Counted from the first letter of the stretch, positions 17,591 to 26,640 are shown. The stretch: DNA of 44,364 nt from an uncultured Rhodospirillales bacterium (GCA_913060675.1 CAJXUS010000036.1:1-44364); one strand, 5' to 3'. Notes: generated from the sequence alone by a model not told the origin. Numbers and translations: made by a program.

Positions 17591-18418
17591 TTAATGGTTG
17601 TTGAGCCATTCGTCGGCAAGGTTTTCTGCAACAGAAATTAGCTCCGGAGTGAGCTTAACCACAGTGGCTTTTCTATGCATTGCTGCGGAGGGGTGGCCAT
17701 TGAGATCAGCGAGCAAAAACCATTTATAGGCGGCGATAAAATCCTGTTCGACCCCTTGGCCCTGATCGTACTTAAGTCCCAGTGTGAACATTGCCTCTGG
17801 GTAGCGCAGTTCAGCCGCCTTGTTAATCCAGGTTAGTGCTTTGTCTGGGTTTACTGGTGTGCTCCTGCCGCGATCATGCATGAGGCCAAGATTAAATTGT
17901 GCCTGTGCGACGCCATGTCGTGCCGCAAGCAGGTACCAGCGAATTGCTTCTCTGTGATCTCGTGCTGAATTGCTTTCTTGATCCAAAAGTATTCCAAGGT
18001 TGAGCTGCCCACTGAGGTCGCCCTGGTTTGCGGTTCTGCGGTACCAGTAAATCGCTTGATTGATATCGTCATCGGGATCATCAATCCCATCGTGGTAGAA
18101 GGCAGCCAGATTGCGTTGGGCCTCAACCATACCACCCTCAGCAGCCATTTTTAACCAGTGAAAAGACGCGGCGGTATCCCGATCAACCCCAGAAGCGCCT
18201 TCGAAAAGTATGCTGAGATAATACTGGGCCTGAGTGTGTCCCTGGTCGCCTGCCTTCTTGAGCAGGTCAATGGCCTTATCATGCTCTCCTGCTCGATAGG
18301 CAGAAACACCGTCCTCGTAATTTCCAGCAAGAACGGGGTTGGGTGAGATAAAGATAATTGTAATGAGGAAAGCAGGAATAATAAAAAAGAGAGTAGGTTT
18401 TTTTCTTTCATTTCTCAT
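17591..18418 (-). CDS. Sel1-repeat (TPR-like) periplasmic protein
   Basis: The 275-residue product has a signal peptide (hydrophobic stretch at about 11-30, cut after VLA) followed by six or so Sel1-like repeats. Each repeat carries the A.YWL..AA..G...AQ..LG.....G pattern, for example FHWLKMAAEGGMVEAQRNLAAFYHDG and IRWYLLAARHGVAQAQFNLGLMHDRG. Sel1 repeats form helical solenoids that hold protein partners. The partner here is unknown. ATG at 18418 is preferred over TTG at 18424, since AGGAAA lies at a suitable distance from it. The gene converges on the HTH gene and is otherwise alone. Confidence 0.88.
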   Translation of the reverse strand: MRNERKKPTLFFIIPAFLITIIFISPNPVLAGNYEDGVSAYRAGEHDKAIDLLKKAGDQGHTQAQYYLSILFEGASGVDRDTAASFHWLKMAAEGGMVEAQRNLAAFYHDGIDDPDDDINQAIYWYRRTANQGDLSGQLNLGILLDQESNSARDHREAIRWYLLAARHGVAQAQFNLGLMHDRGRSTPVNPDKALTWINKAAELRYPEAMFTLGLKYDQGQGVEQDFIAAYKWFLLADLNGHPSAAMHRKATVVKLTPELISVAENLADEWLNNH

Positions 18419-18556
18419 TGGCAATTTCCTGGGACATCTTTCAGGGGCATCCTCCCGGTTTTTTTGTATAGGTAAATTGTTTGTTTGAAACCTTACCTGC
18501 TGACTAATCTTATATGAAAACCGTTAAAATTAATTTTCTTAAAAATGATTAGGGGA

Positions 18557-19462
18557 TCAATTGCTTGGCTTCAATGTCTGAAAGATACGGCCATCAACAG
18601 CGATCAATCCTATCAGTATTAGAGACATGCCTAAGTAGTGGCGCTGGGTTAGAATTTCGTCAAGAAAGACTGTGCCAAGGACGATGGCGCTGACAGGAAT
18701 CAAGAGAGTGACCAGTGTTGCGTTTACGGAGCCAGCCGAGGCCAAAAGGCGAAAGAATATAAGATAGGCCAAAGCCGTTGAAGCAACAGCGAGAGCGACA
18801 ATGGAGCTTATGGCTGCCTTACTTGGTAAAGGTAATTCCCAAGGACTATCAATAAAGATGACGAGGGGGATCATCATAATTGTTGTTGCCGCCAGTTGGC
18901 CAAAGGCGCCAACGCTCGGAGATACTCCCATGGTTCTGAACCGCCTGCCGTATACACCCGCAATACCATAAGATAGTGCTGCGCCTAGGCAAGCCAGGAT
19001 GCCAAGTGTTGCGATGGTTGTGCCTGAAATAGCATTCCCTCCAATCAGAACGGCAACGCCTAAAAAGCCGAGTATGATCCCTGTAAACCTGTTCAACGCC
19101 ATACGCTCGTCTGCGAGTAAAAAATGTGCCACTACGATTGAAAAAATGGGTGTTGTGGCGTTGAGGATAGAGGCAAGCCCACTCGGAATTGATGTCTGCG
19201 CCCAAAATAAAAGACTGAAAGGGATGAGGTTATTGAACAATCCCATTATCAAGCAGGCTATTAACAGGCTTGTATTTTTCGGTATGATTTCGCCTTTTAT
19301 TTTAATAAATGCAAACAAGACAGCTGCTGCGATACCTACGCGGCAAAGCACGAGTGTAAGGGGAGGTGTTTCCTTGACAGCAATTGCGGCAAAAAAGAAC
19401 GCGCCACCCCAGAGAATGGATAGAAGAACGAGAAGTGCCCAGTCACGGGATGCCATTTTCAT
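18557..19462 (-). CDS. DMT family EamA transporter
   Basis: This is a 301-residue inner-membrane protein with ten hydrophobic segments arranged as two EamA repeats (about residues 8-140 and 152-292). Typical signs are WALLVLLSILWGGAFFFAAIAVKETPPLTLVLCRVGIA at the start, NATTPIFSIVVAHFLLADE in the first half, and the matching LLIPVSAIVLGTVFLDE in the second. The family exports or takes up small metabolites such as amino acids; the substrate cannot be told. It is not close to the DMT gene at 21135 in sequence. It is alone on its strand. Confidence 0.88.
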   Translation of the reverse strand: MKMASRDWALLVLLSILWGGAFFFAAIAVKETPPLTLVLCRVGIAAAVLFAFIKIKGEIIPKNTSLLIACLIMGLFNNLIPFSLLFWAQTSIPSGLASILNATTPIFSIVVAHFLLADERMALNRFTGIILGFLGVAVLIGGNAISGTTIATLGILACLGAALSYGIAGVYGRRFRTMGVSPSVGAFGQLAATTIMMIPLVIFIDSPWELPLPSKAAISSIVALAVASTALAYLIFFRLLASAGSVNATLVTLLIPVSAIVLGTVFLDEILTQRHYLGMSLILIGLIAVDGRIFQTLKPSN

Positions 19463-19682
19463 TTGGTTTCAAATTCTATATTAAAAAATACTGGATACGC
19501 TATCGCTGCCTTTTTTACTCGCCGGAAACGGACCTGTTAGTCATGCCGATACGACTGGATAGGTTGAAACTTATGCGCTGAAAAAATGTCTTAATAGCTG
19601 AAGTAGGACTTCGTCGTAGAGAATTTAGTTTTTGGCGTGAAAATGGTATATTGAATATCCGGTAGGCTATAGTATTTAAATT

Positions 19683-20321
19683 ATGACACAGAAATCGGAT
19701 TTCATCTTTAAACGAGGCCAGGGCTCAACGCTGTTAATTGGCTGTGGTGCTCTTGGTCGCGAAATAATTGACCTGATTAAGATGAACCGATGGGGGCATC
19801 TGGATGTTGCTTGCTTACCCGGAAAGCTGCACCACAATCCCCAATTAATTCCTGAGGCTGTGCGCCAAAAAATTAAAGCGGCAGGGGATCGTTATGACAA
19901 AATCTATGTCCTCTACGGCGATTGTGGAACCGGAGGTCTACTGGATAAGGTTCTTGAAGAAGAGGGCGGTATTGAGCGTATTCCCGGTCCTCATTGTTTT
20001 TCGTTTTTTATGGGAAATGACAATTTTTCTAACAGCGCCGAAGACGAAATCACAACCTTCTTTTTAACGGACTATTTCTGTCGTTTCTTTGATAAATTTG
20101 TCTGGGAAGCCTTGGGGCTCGATCGTCGTGAAGATATGGTGGACTTTGTTTTTGGCAATTATACTAAGTTACTTTTTATGCCGCAGGTTAAAGATCCTGA
20201 ACTTGAAATCAAAGCACAAGAGATTGCAGTTCGACTAAAGCTTAAATACGAATACAAATTCTGTGGCTACGGTGATTTTGAGACCTCTATCCGGGCATTG
20301 GGGCAAGTGGGACCGGAGTAA
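19683..20321 (+). CDS. DUF1638 family protein
   Basis: The 212-residue cytoplasmic protein carries the DUF1638 signature: LLIGCGALGREI near residue 18, CLPGKLHHNPQLIP, the block VLYGDCGTGGLLDKVL, and RIPGPHCFSFFMGN. Conserved Cys and His (GCG, YGDCG, PGPHC) could bind a metal or cofactor. In other organisms members are found near corrinoid methyltransferases, which suggests a link with methyl transfer, but no such gene is present here. No clear ribosome site precedes the ATG. It converges on the WYL regulator gene, 21 bases away. Confidence 0.88.
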   Translation: MTQKSDFIFKRGQGSTLLIGCGALGREIIDLIKMNRWGHLDVACLPGKLHHNPQLIPEAVRQKIKAAGDRYDKIYVLYGDCGTGGLLDKVLEEEGGIERIPGPHCFSFFMGNDNFSNSAEDEITTFFLTDYFCRFFDKFVWEALGLDRREDMVDFVFGNYTKLLFMPQVKDPELEIKAQEIAVRLKLKYEYKFCGYGDFETSIRALGQVGPE

Positions 20322-20342
20322 GGGATCTCAATTTAAGAACTC

Positions 20343-21026
20343 TTATGTCAGGCCGTGTTGCTTCTGCCAATCTACTCGTAACTTTTCGGCAATATCTGAG
20401 AAGGTGCTGTCAGAAAGGGTGCAGTGATCTATGCGATCTATGCGAAAATGCCTGAAATCAACCCGTCTTTCACACCACGCTGCTATGACGATTGCCTCAA
20501 CATAATAAAGTACAGCGAGCGGTAATATCGTTCTTTCGGAAGTCTGTCCTTCTCCATTTATATACTGGATATCAAGGCGCTGTTCATTACGAACCGCTTT
20601 TCGAATTAAGGCAATATCGACCTTTGCTTTGGGAACAGCGTGCCAGCCCGAAGCCTCCAGCGAAGCTGCGTTAAAACGAGAGGCCGTTGCTTTGGGGACG
20701 ATATCACTGATTTTTCCCACAACACCCTGTGCGGCGCGTTGCAAGCCAACGTCACCTGTCCTAGGAAGAAGGGCGAGGCCAACAATGATGGCTTCGATTT
20801 CCTCTGGGGTGAAGGTGATCGGCGGCAGATCAAAACCGGGGCGGAGGATATAGCCAACACCAGCTGCGCCATCGATCGGGACGCTCATGGATTGCAATGC
20901 GAGGATATCCCGGTAAGCGGTGCGCTGAGATACACCAAGGGTGTCTGCAATATCTACAGCTCTCATCGGTTGCTTCGCTTTGCGCAATAGCTGGATGATC
21001 TCAAACATTCGAAGTGGCTTGCTCAT
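20343..21026 (-). CDS. YafY-type HTH/WYL transcriptional regulator
   Basis: The 227-residue product has an N-terminal HTH_11 domain (residues 3-55, MRAVDIADTLGVSQRTAYRDILAL) and a WYL-type ligand-sensing domain (about 135-220, IRKAVRNEQRLDIQYINGEGQ... RTILPLAVLYYVEAIVIAAWCERRVDFRHFRIDRI). The start follows a perfect AGGAGG. It diverges from a DMT transporter across a perfect 20-bp inverted repeat that begins 19 bases before its start codon. The arrangement predicts that it controls itself and the transporter through that repeat. A homologue sits at 27674. Confidence 0.92.
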   Translation of the reverse strand: MSKPLRMFEIIQLLRKAKQPMRAVDIADTLGVSQRTAYRDILALQSMSVPIDGAAGVGYILRPGFDLPPITFTPEEIEAIIVGLALLPRTGDVGLQRAAQGVVGKISDIVPKATASRFNAASLEASGWHAVPKAKVDIALIRKAVRNEQRLDIQYINGEGQTSERTILPLAVLYYVEAIVIAAWCERRVDFRHFRIDRIDHCTLSDSTFSDIAEKLRVDWQKQHGLT

Positions 21027-21045
21027 TTTTACCTCCTAAGCAAGC

Positions 21046-21091
21046 TTAGCAGAACACTACTGACAGCTACGTGTCAGTAGTGTTCTGCTAA
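21046..21091. promoter_or_regulatory. Perfect 20-bp inverted repeat between divergent genes
   Basis: TTAGCAGAACACTACTGACA (21046-21065) and TGTCAGTAGTGTTCTGCTAA (21072-21091) are exact inverses around the six-base loop GCTACG. A smaller dyad CTAAGC-AA-GCTTAG (21037-21050) overlaps its left edge. It lies between the WYL regulator and the DMT gene and has no T-tract. I read it as an operator for the regulator, possibly also forming a hairpin in the leader. Confidence 0.7.
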
Positions 21092-21134
21092 GAATGTAAA
21101 AATACAGCTGTGGCTCGACATTCGGGCGTTAGCT

Positions 21135-22118
21135 GTGGCACTCAATATTTTGAAATTTGGGACTGGAGATCGTGACGTGGCAGAAGCTGAGAAAATCAAT
21201 GATCTCGCCGAGTTTGGAAGTAACCCCAGTTCCCTAAGCTCTCAAGGTTCCCAAATGCCTTATGAAACCGATGACCGGGAAAATCATTATCATGGCGTGA
21301 TATTGATTGTGGTTTCGGCAATTGTGTTCAGCACGGTTGGGATATTTGTCAAAGGCGTCGAGGCTGGGGCTTGGGAGATTATTTTTTGGCGCGGATTGTT
21401 TTCGGCAATTTTTACAGTTCTATGGACCATGAAAAGAGGCACGTTTCGTAAGAACTTTTATGGCATAGGTATTGGGGGGTGGATGGCCGCGATAATAGGA
21501 GCGTCAGGTTCAGCCGCCTTTATATCAGCCCTCAAAATTACAACCATCGCCAATGTTGCTCTGATCTACGCTGCGGCTCCTCTCATCGCGGCATTGATTG
21601 CCTGGGGCTGGGTGGGAGAGCGGGTTACGTTGAAAATGCTTTTCGCTTGTTTATTTGCAATGGCCGGTGTTGGGATTATTGTCTGGGGATCCGTGGGCGG
21701 AGTGAGCCTTACCGGAGATTTACTTGCGTTGTGGATGACCCTCTCCATGGCGCTGTTCATGGTCATTTATCGACGATTTCCCAAAACACCGACCGCGGGG
21801 CCTATGGTTTTATCATCGATCTTGTTATTACCGTTTGCCATGTTTCTTGATGATCCGTTCAGCATTCCTGTCCACGAATTAGCAATCCTTGCGATCTTCG
21901 GCCTAGTATTTGCTGTCGCATCTGTGACCCTGACAGAGGGAGCAAAACGGGTGCCAGCAGGGCAGGCTGCGCTATTAAGTGCACTGGATACCCCTTTGGC
22001 ACCGATTTTAGCATGGCTTTTCTTCGCTGAATTTCCCACACTGGCAACCTGGATCGGGGGAACCCTCATTGTGGTCGCCGTATTCAGCACGTTATGGAAC
22101 AGAACTCATCGGGGCTAA
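21135..22118 (+). CDS. DMT family EamA transporter
   Basis: The product has up to 327 residues with ten membrane segments in two EamA repeats (about residues 54-180 and 192-322), including AALIYAAAPLIAALIAWGWVGE-like and SALDTPLAPILAWLFFAE segments. The frame opens at GTG 21135, but this adds about 40 polar residues before the first membrane segment; ATG at 21255 (MPYETDDREN) is a serious alternative and neither has a strong ribosome site. The gene faces the WYL regulator across the 20-bp inverted repeat and is probably its target. A diverged, truncated copy of its 3' end lies at 23207-23419. The cargo is unknown. Confidence 0.88.
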   Translation: MALNILKFGTGDRDVAEAEKINDLAEFGSNPSSLSSQGSQMPYETDDRENHYHGVILIVVSAIVFSTVGIFVKGVEAGAWEIIFWRGLFSAIFTVLWTMKRGTFRKNFYGIGIGGWMAAIIGASGSAAFISALKITTIANVALIYAAAPLIAALIAWGWVGERVTLKMLFACLFAMAGVGIIVWGSVGGVSLTGDLLALWMTLSMALFMVIYRRFPKTPTAGPMVLSSILLLPFAMFLDDPFSIPVHELAILAIFGLVFAVASVTLTEGAKRVPAGQAALLSALDTPLAPILAWLFFAEFPTLATWIGGTLIVVAVFSTLWNRTHRG

Positions 22119-22234
22119 GGCGCTGGATATGCGTGGGGTTCCGGTGAGGGGCACTTAGCCCATTACTCTTTGGTGCCAATCCATAGAAATGCTTTACGGA
22201 ATAGCTTCTCTCAGATGCGTTAGCTGGTCGGCCA

Positions 22235-22978
22235 TCACCTGTATTTATCATGAATGGCTTCATAGGTCCCATCGGCTCGAACCGCTGCCAGTCCTTCGTT
22301 GAATTTTTCAACTATCTTCTCAATATCCGGCCATTTCCGGCTGAAACAAAGATGTAAGTTTTTCTGCCGGATCTTATGGAAACGCATGTCATTGGAAATG
22401 CCCAGTTGGTTGGCCCGGAACAAAGTAAATTCCACGGGTAAGAACAGGTAATCCACTCTACCATTCAAAAGACCTTTCAAGGCCAATTCATCTGAGGGAT
22501 ATGCAGAAAGATTGGCTCCGGCATCCTTCATTATTTTTTCATGAATAAAGCCCAGGACAGTGCCCACCTTACGCTCCGCCATATCTTCGATGCTTGTGGG
22601 TTTGAAACCATCGAAATCGGCGCGAACGAAAAAGGCGTCGGTCGACTGGCTGGTCGGTGCAGAAAAAAGGAAGGAATCCTCTCGTTCAACGCTGTGTACA
22701 CAAGAAAGAACGCCTGTGAACAAGCCGCGTTTTGTATGTTCCAGCACGCGTTTCCAGGGGGCGAATTTGAATTCCGCGGAAATCTGAACTCGTTTGAAAG
22801 CGGCCTCGATGACTTCGAGATCAAACCCGCGTAGCCCATTTACTGGTTCGGCAAACTCATAAGGGGGATAATGCATCGCGGAGAGGATCACGGTTTCAGC
22901 CGGAGCCTCTCTCGGGGATGACAACAGAAATAACAAAGTGAAGGGAACTAACGCTAGTCTTTTGATCAGCGGCGCCAT
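22235..22978 (-). CDS. Periplasmic solute-binding protein (SBP_bac_3 type)
   Basis: The 247-residue product has a signal peptide (cut after APA, about residue 27) and one PBP2 domain: MHYPPYEFAEPVNGLRGFDLEVIEAAFKRV, then APWKRVLEHTKRGLFTGVLSCV, SAPTSQSTDAFFVR, and a late block DIEKIVEKFNEGLAAVRADGTYEAIHDKY. This short subgroup resembles stand-alone binding proteins seen without ABC permeases, and none is present here. The ATG follows GGAGG. The gene sits, on the opposite strand, between the intact DMT gene and its broken partial copy. Confidence 0.85.
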   Translation of the reverse strand: MAPLIKRLALVPFTLLFLLSSPREAPAETVILSAMHYPPYEFAEPVNGLRGFDLEVIEAAFKRVQISAEFKFAPWKRVLEHTKRGLFTGVLSCVHSVEREDSFLFSAPTSQSTDAFFVRADFDGFKPTSIEDMAERKVGTVLGFIHEKIMKDAGANLSAYPSDELALKGLLNGRVDYLFLPVEFTLFRANQLGISNDMRFHKIRQKNLHLCFSRKWPDIEKIVEKFNEGLAAVRADGTYEAIHDKYR

Positions 22979-23206
22979 AACCGACCTCCATAGAGGTTAA
23001 AGTAAATCATGACAGGGGTCTAAATCCTGCTCCACTTTACCGTGTCAGTCCTTAGAAAGTCTTAAAGATGTCAATCCCCGACGGGTGTACAGATATGAAG
23101 ACCGCTACAAATCTTGGAAATATGAAGGTACTTGCAAGATAGTCTGCTGGTCCTCTCTGATTATTGACCTATTCCGGTTACTTTCCAGCAGTGATATCGC
23201 TAAAGT

Positions 23207-23419
23207 GTTTTTGCCGTCGCTTCTGTGACCCTGACTGAGGGGGTAAAACGGGTGCCAGCCGGACAATCTGCGTTAATTAGTGCGCTGGATACTCCGCTGG
23301 TACCTATTTGGGCTTGGCTTATCTTTGCAGAATTCCCCACCCAGGCGATCTGGATCGGGGGAACTCTTATTGTGGGTGCCGTATTCAGCACGCTATGGAA
23401 TAGAAATCATAAAACGTAA
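23207..23419 (+). pseudogene. 3' remnant of a DMT (EamA) transporter gene
   Basis: The frame reads VFAVASVTLTEGVKRVPAGQSALISALDTPL... to WNRNHKT and a TAA stop. It aligns without gaps to the last 70 or so codons of the DMT gene at 21135-22118, with about twelve differences. The rest of the gene is missing: similarity starts abruptly near 23207 and the sequence before it is unrelated. A GTG at 23225 opens a 64-codon frame, but it would encode only the last two membrane segments. It is a relic of a second, related DMT gene. Confidence 0.9.
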
Positions 23420-23458
23420 ATAAATATCAGAGAAGACGTCATCGTGGAAATTCGCTCC

Positions 23459-24310
23459 CTACTTGCTTAGTTCCTCGGTGATTATGTCCCTTAAGCGTTT
23501 AGCTGTTTCGGTTAAGTCCGGCTTTGCATAAAGAGAAAAATCCACAGCGGGAAGAGGCGGCAGGGCAAATGATTTGGGGAGGGGTAATAAGGTTTTATTG
23601 AAAGAGTTTGCTGTACGAACAGTGATTCCAATATTTGCTTCAATAGCTGCCTTTAGGCCCGAAAGACTTGGGCTGGTAAAGACGATTTCCCAAGCGCGAT
23701 CTGCGTTGTTTAATGCAGTGATTGCCGCATTCCGAAAGCTACAGGGGGGCTCAAATACAACAAGCGGTACTGGAGTTCCGCTCTCAAGCTTAAAAGAGCT
23801 GTTCCCGAGCCACACCATGTTCTCGCGACATAGATTTTGATGAGCGAGACCCGGTAAACTATCGACGCCAACGGCAATATCGAGAGCGCCACTTTCGACA
23901 GCATCGATCAATACTTTTGTCCGATCTACCTTAGCGATAATTCGAACTTGAGGGTGAGCTTGTTTGAAACGGGTTAGTATTGTTGGGAGAACGGTGTCTG
24001 CAAAATCCTGGATCATGCCGATACTTATCTCGCCTGTTAAGTTTTGATGCGAAAGTGATTCAACGATTTGATCGTTTAGACCTAAAACTTTTCGGGCTGT
24101 TATGACAAGGCGCTCACCTGCAGGGTTTAAGATCATTCGCCGACCCTGCTTTTGAAACAGCTGGCTTCCTATTTGTTCTTCAAGCCGGGTTATCTGCAAG
24201 CTTACTGCGGGGGCGGTTCGTCCAATCCGCTGTCCAGCTTCGGCAAAGCTACCGACCTCAACGATGGTGACGAATGTTCGTAAGCAGTCCATATCTAAAT
24301 TTGTATGCAT
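23459..24310 (-). CDS. LysR family transcriptional regulator
   Basis: The 283-residue product has the N-terminal LysR helix-turn-helix (residues 6-65, LRTFVTIVEVGSFAEAGQRIGRTAPAVSLQITRLEEQIGSQLF) and a substrate-binding effector domain (about 92-280). It diverges from the tautomerase gene across a 108-base AT-rich gap, so it probably controls that gene and itself. The gap contains several TTAAGTT/AACTTATTTAA stretches that could serve as LysR sites, but none is decisive. The DMT relic converges on its 3' end; the lost transporter may once have been a target. Confidence 0.92.
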   Translation of the reverse strand: MHTNLDMDCLRTFVTIVEVGSFAEAGQRIGRTAPAVSLQITRLEEQIGSQLFQKQGRRMILNPAGERLVITARKVLGLNDQIVESLSHQNLTGEISIGMIQDFADTVLPTILTRFKQAHPQVRIIAKVDRTKVLIDAVESGALDIAVGVDSLPGLAHQNLCRENMVWLGNSSFKLESGTPVPLVVFEPPCSFRNAAITALNNADRAWEIVFTSPSLSGLKAAIEANIGITVRTANSFNKTLLPLPKSFALPPLPAVDFSLYAKPDLTETAKRLRDIITEELSK

Positions 24311-24418
24311 AATTAGTAAATATCATAAATCTATTAAGTTAAAAGAATAAACTTATTTAATCTTATAAAGTTTCTTAGAATGCTTGTGATCTTAACTCAT
24401 AACTTAAGGAAATTCACG

Positions 24419-24823
24419 ATGCCTTTTATCAACATCTCTGTGGCAGGCGCCATACTCACAAGTTCTCAAAAACAACAATTGTTTGATGAGACGACCAGGT
24501 TAATGAGCGAAATTTTAAGAAAAAATCCCGATCTTACTTCTGTTCGGATTGATGAGTTTTCAGTAGATAATTGGGCCGTGGGTTGCACCCCGATGATCGT
24601 GGCTGGCAAGGTGGCGGTTCATATGGATATCAAGGTTACAGAAGGTACCAATACGGATAATGAAAAAGCCGAAATGATTAAGCAAGCCATGGTAATGCTC
24701 AAGGAGATTATCGGACATACGTCTGAAGCGAGCTACATCATTATCCATGATTTACCCGCCACCACCTGGGGCTATGACGGGCAAACCCAAGCAGCCCGGG
24801 CGATGAAAGTTATAGCAGCTTAG
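24419..24823 (+). CDS. Tautomerase family protein
   Basis: The 134-residue product begins MPFINISVAG. Loss of Met would leave N-terminal Pro, the catalytic base of the 4-oxalocrotonate tautomerase superfamily. The length is about twice the usual 60-residue unit, and the second half (AVHMDIKVTEGTNTDNEKAEMIKQAMVMLKEIIG) has a repeat-like beta-alpha-beta pattern, as in fused two-unit members. ATG at 24419 is chosen because it gives the essential Pro at position 2 and follows AAGGAAA; the longer frame from 24380 would bury it. It is divergent from a LysR gene and likely under its control. The substrate is unknown. Confidence 0.85.
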   Translation: MPFINISVAGAILTSSQKQQLFDETTRLMSEILRKNPDLTSVRIDEFSVDNWAVGCTPMIVAGKVAVHMDIKVTEGTNTDNEKAEMIKQAMVMLKEIIGHTSEASYIIIHDLPATTWGYDGQTQAARAMKVIAA

Positions 24824-24932
24824 GGGCAGAGCCCTTGCTCTTCATAAATAGCCGGGTGATGTTTTAACGGCACTGCTGTGTCACCCTTTCTGTCTTCGAA
24901 ATCGTTTAACGTTCAGAAAGCAGGTTGTTTTG

Positions 24933-25406
24933 TTATACAGCCAGTTGCGCAACTTTGGCCCCGGTTTTTTCTGCGAGCAAAGAAGGCGATACCTTGAAGA
25001 CGGTGTTGGGTGCGCCAGCTGCGGCCCAGACACTTTCGTATTGCAACAGGGTTTCATCCATCCAGATGGGTAAGGCGGTGAGGTGCCCAATTGGGGCGAC
25101 ACCACCAATCGCAAAGCCGGTTTCTTTGCGCACTCTTTTGGGATCAGCACGGATAAGTTTCTCTCCGACTTTAATTTCTGCCATTTCCAGATCTGCCTGG
25201 TTGTTGCCTGCTATCAAAAGAAGATGCAACGCGTTGCTTTCTGCTCCCTGAAACACCAGTGACTTTACGATCTGGCCGAGGGCGCACGCACAAGCTTGTG
25301 CAGCTTCTTCTGCAGTTCTAGTTGAGGCGGCCATTTCTCGTAGCTCAATGGATAAGTCTAAGGTGTTGGCCGCATCGATGGTCCGGTCGGTACTACTGGG
25401 TTTCAT
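24933..25406 (-). CDS. YbaK/EbsC family protein (aminoacyl-tRNA deacylase-like)
   Basis: The 157-residue product spans the YbaK/prolyl-tRNA editing fold: a helical N-terminus (RTAEEAAQACACALGQIVKSLVF), the conserved Lys of the active-site region in QIVKSL, then KVGEKLIRADPKRVRKETGFAIGGVAPIGH, with GGVAPIGH typical of the family. Such proteins hydrolyse mischarged tRNAs (for example Cys- or Ala-tRNA(Pro)) in the cytoplasm. The substrate of this member cannot be told. It lies 49 bases downstream of the aminotransferase gene on the same strand and may be co-transcribed with it. Confidence 0.88.
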   Translation of the reverse strand: MKPSSTDRTIDAANTLDLSIELREMAASTRTAEEAAQACACALGQIVKSLVFQGAESNALHLLLIAGNNQADLEMAEIKVGEKLIRADPKRVRKETGFAIGGVAPIGHLTALPIWMDETLLQYESVWAAAGAPNTVFKVSPSLLAEKTGAKVAQLAV

Positions 25407-25455
25407 CAGGTTTCTTTCTTCTGCTATCTCTTAAGTTATAAGCCCAACAGGTTAT

Positions 25456-26631
25456 TTATACAGACCAGGAAACGCGCAGGCGTTCTCGGATGTCAGCCAG
25501 GCGATCAACGGGTTCATTGGCAAAGACAAAACGCAGATAGCGGTCTGCGATCGCTTCTGATCCCCAGCCGATCATCGGGGTCGCGGCTATTTTTCCGTGA
25601 TCGAAAAGACGTTTGGAGGCGACATCGGGGCTCATGCCTAACGCGGTAGTATCTATGAGTAAAGACCAGCCGCCATCGGGTCGTACAACAGGCAAATCAG
25701 ACAGTTCTGACAAGATGTAATCACGGCGGATTTTCCATTCAGCGGTTGCTTCGGCTATGCCATCGTTTGGTGAAAGCAGTGCCGCGGCTGCTCCGGGCAT
25801 GGCAATGCCGACCTGACAGGCAACGTTGGTGAGGCTAACCAGGCTAATATCGTTTATGATCTTTTTTGGGCCCACGATCCAACCAACTCGCCAGCCGATC
25901 ATGCGGTATTCTTTCGAGACACTACCAATGGTGATGGTGCGTTCGGCCATGCCGTCGAGACGTGCGGGGTGGAATACGGGAGCATCGGTAAAGAGTATGC
26001 GCTCCATCGCGGCGTCATGGATCAGCCACGCATCGTTAAGCTGAACAATATCGGCAATGGCTTGCCATTCTTCTGGCGTGTGAACGATACCACTTGGCAT
26101 GGAGGGGCTCATGGTCAGCACGGCACGGGTGCGATCACTTGCTGCACTTTTTAGAGCCTCTAGATCAAGGCGCCATCCCCCGTCTATCACTAGCAGCGGC
26201 ACAAGTTTTGGCACACCACCAGCGAGGCGAATACGGTTTAGCAACCCGACGTAGGCAGGATCTGTGATAATGACTTCATCCCCTGGCTCTAAGGTTGCCA
26301 GCAAGACATTCAAGATACCGGACAACCCACCTGCAGAGATGATGCATTCAGTCTCGGGATCGTAACTTATGCCCGCGACATCTGAAACCCGAGCTGCTGC
26401 TGCGCGGCGTAATTCGTGTATGCCAAGGAAGGGGAGATAGCTGTTTGCGTTATCTCTGGAAACCGCTGAGAGCGTTGCCTCAATCGCATCAGGGGGAGGA
26501 GCAATATCAGTGTCAAGGTTTTCCAATCGCAGCATTTCAGAGCTATCCCCGGCGGCATTTGCGGCATCAGCAGCATTACCCATTTCATCAACGCCGATAC
26601 CAATAATAGCGGCTAATCTAGATATAGTCAT
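25456..26631 (-). CDS. Class I/II PLP-dependent aminotransferase
   Basis: The 391-residue product is a fold-type I aminotransferase. The PLP-binding Lys is K240 in GSVSKEYRMIGWRVGW, and an Arg in DRYLRFVFA near the C-terminus should bind the substrate carboxylate. The motif usually written NPxNPTG reads SPSMPSG here, so the Asn that touches PLP is Met (about residue 178). ATG at 26631 is chosen because GGAG lies seven bases upstream; the longer frame to 26643 would start at TTG inside that ribosome site. It diverges from a GntR regulator, with a perfect 18-bp palindrome just upstream, and is probably that regulator's target. Confidence 0.9.
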   Translation of the reverse strand: MTISRLAAIIGIGVDEMGNAADAANAAGDSSEMLRLENLDTDIAPPPDAIEATLSAVSRDNANSYLPFLGIHELRRAAAARVSDVAGISYDPETECIISAGGLSGILNVLLATLEPGDEVIITDPAYVGLLNRIRLAGGVPKLVPLLVIDGGWRLDLEALKSAASDRTRAVLTMSPSMPSGIVHTPEEWQAIADIVQLNDAWLIHDAAMERILFTDAPVFHPARLDGMAERTITIGSVSKEYRMIGWRVGWIVGPKKIINDISLVSLTNVACQVGIAMPGAAAALLSPNDGIAEATAEWKIRRDYILSELSDLPVVRPDGGWSLLIDTTALGMSPDVASKRLFDHGKIAATPMIGWGSEAIADRYLRFVFANEPVDRLADIRERLRVSWSV

Positions 26632-26640
26632 ACGATTCTC

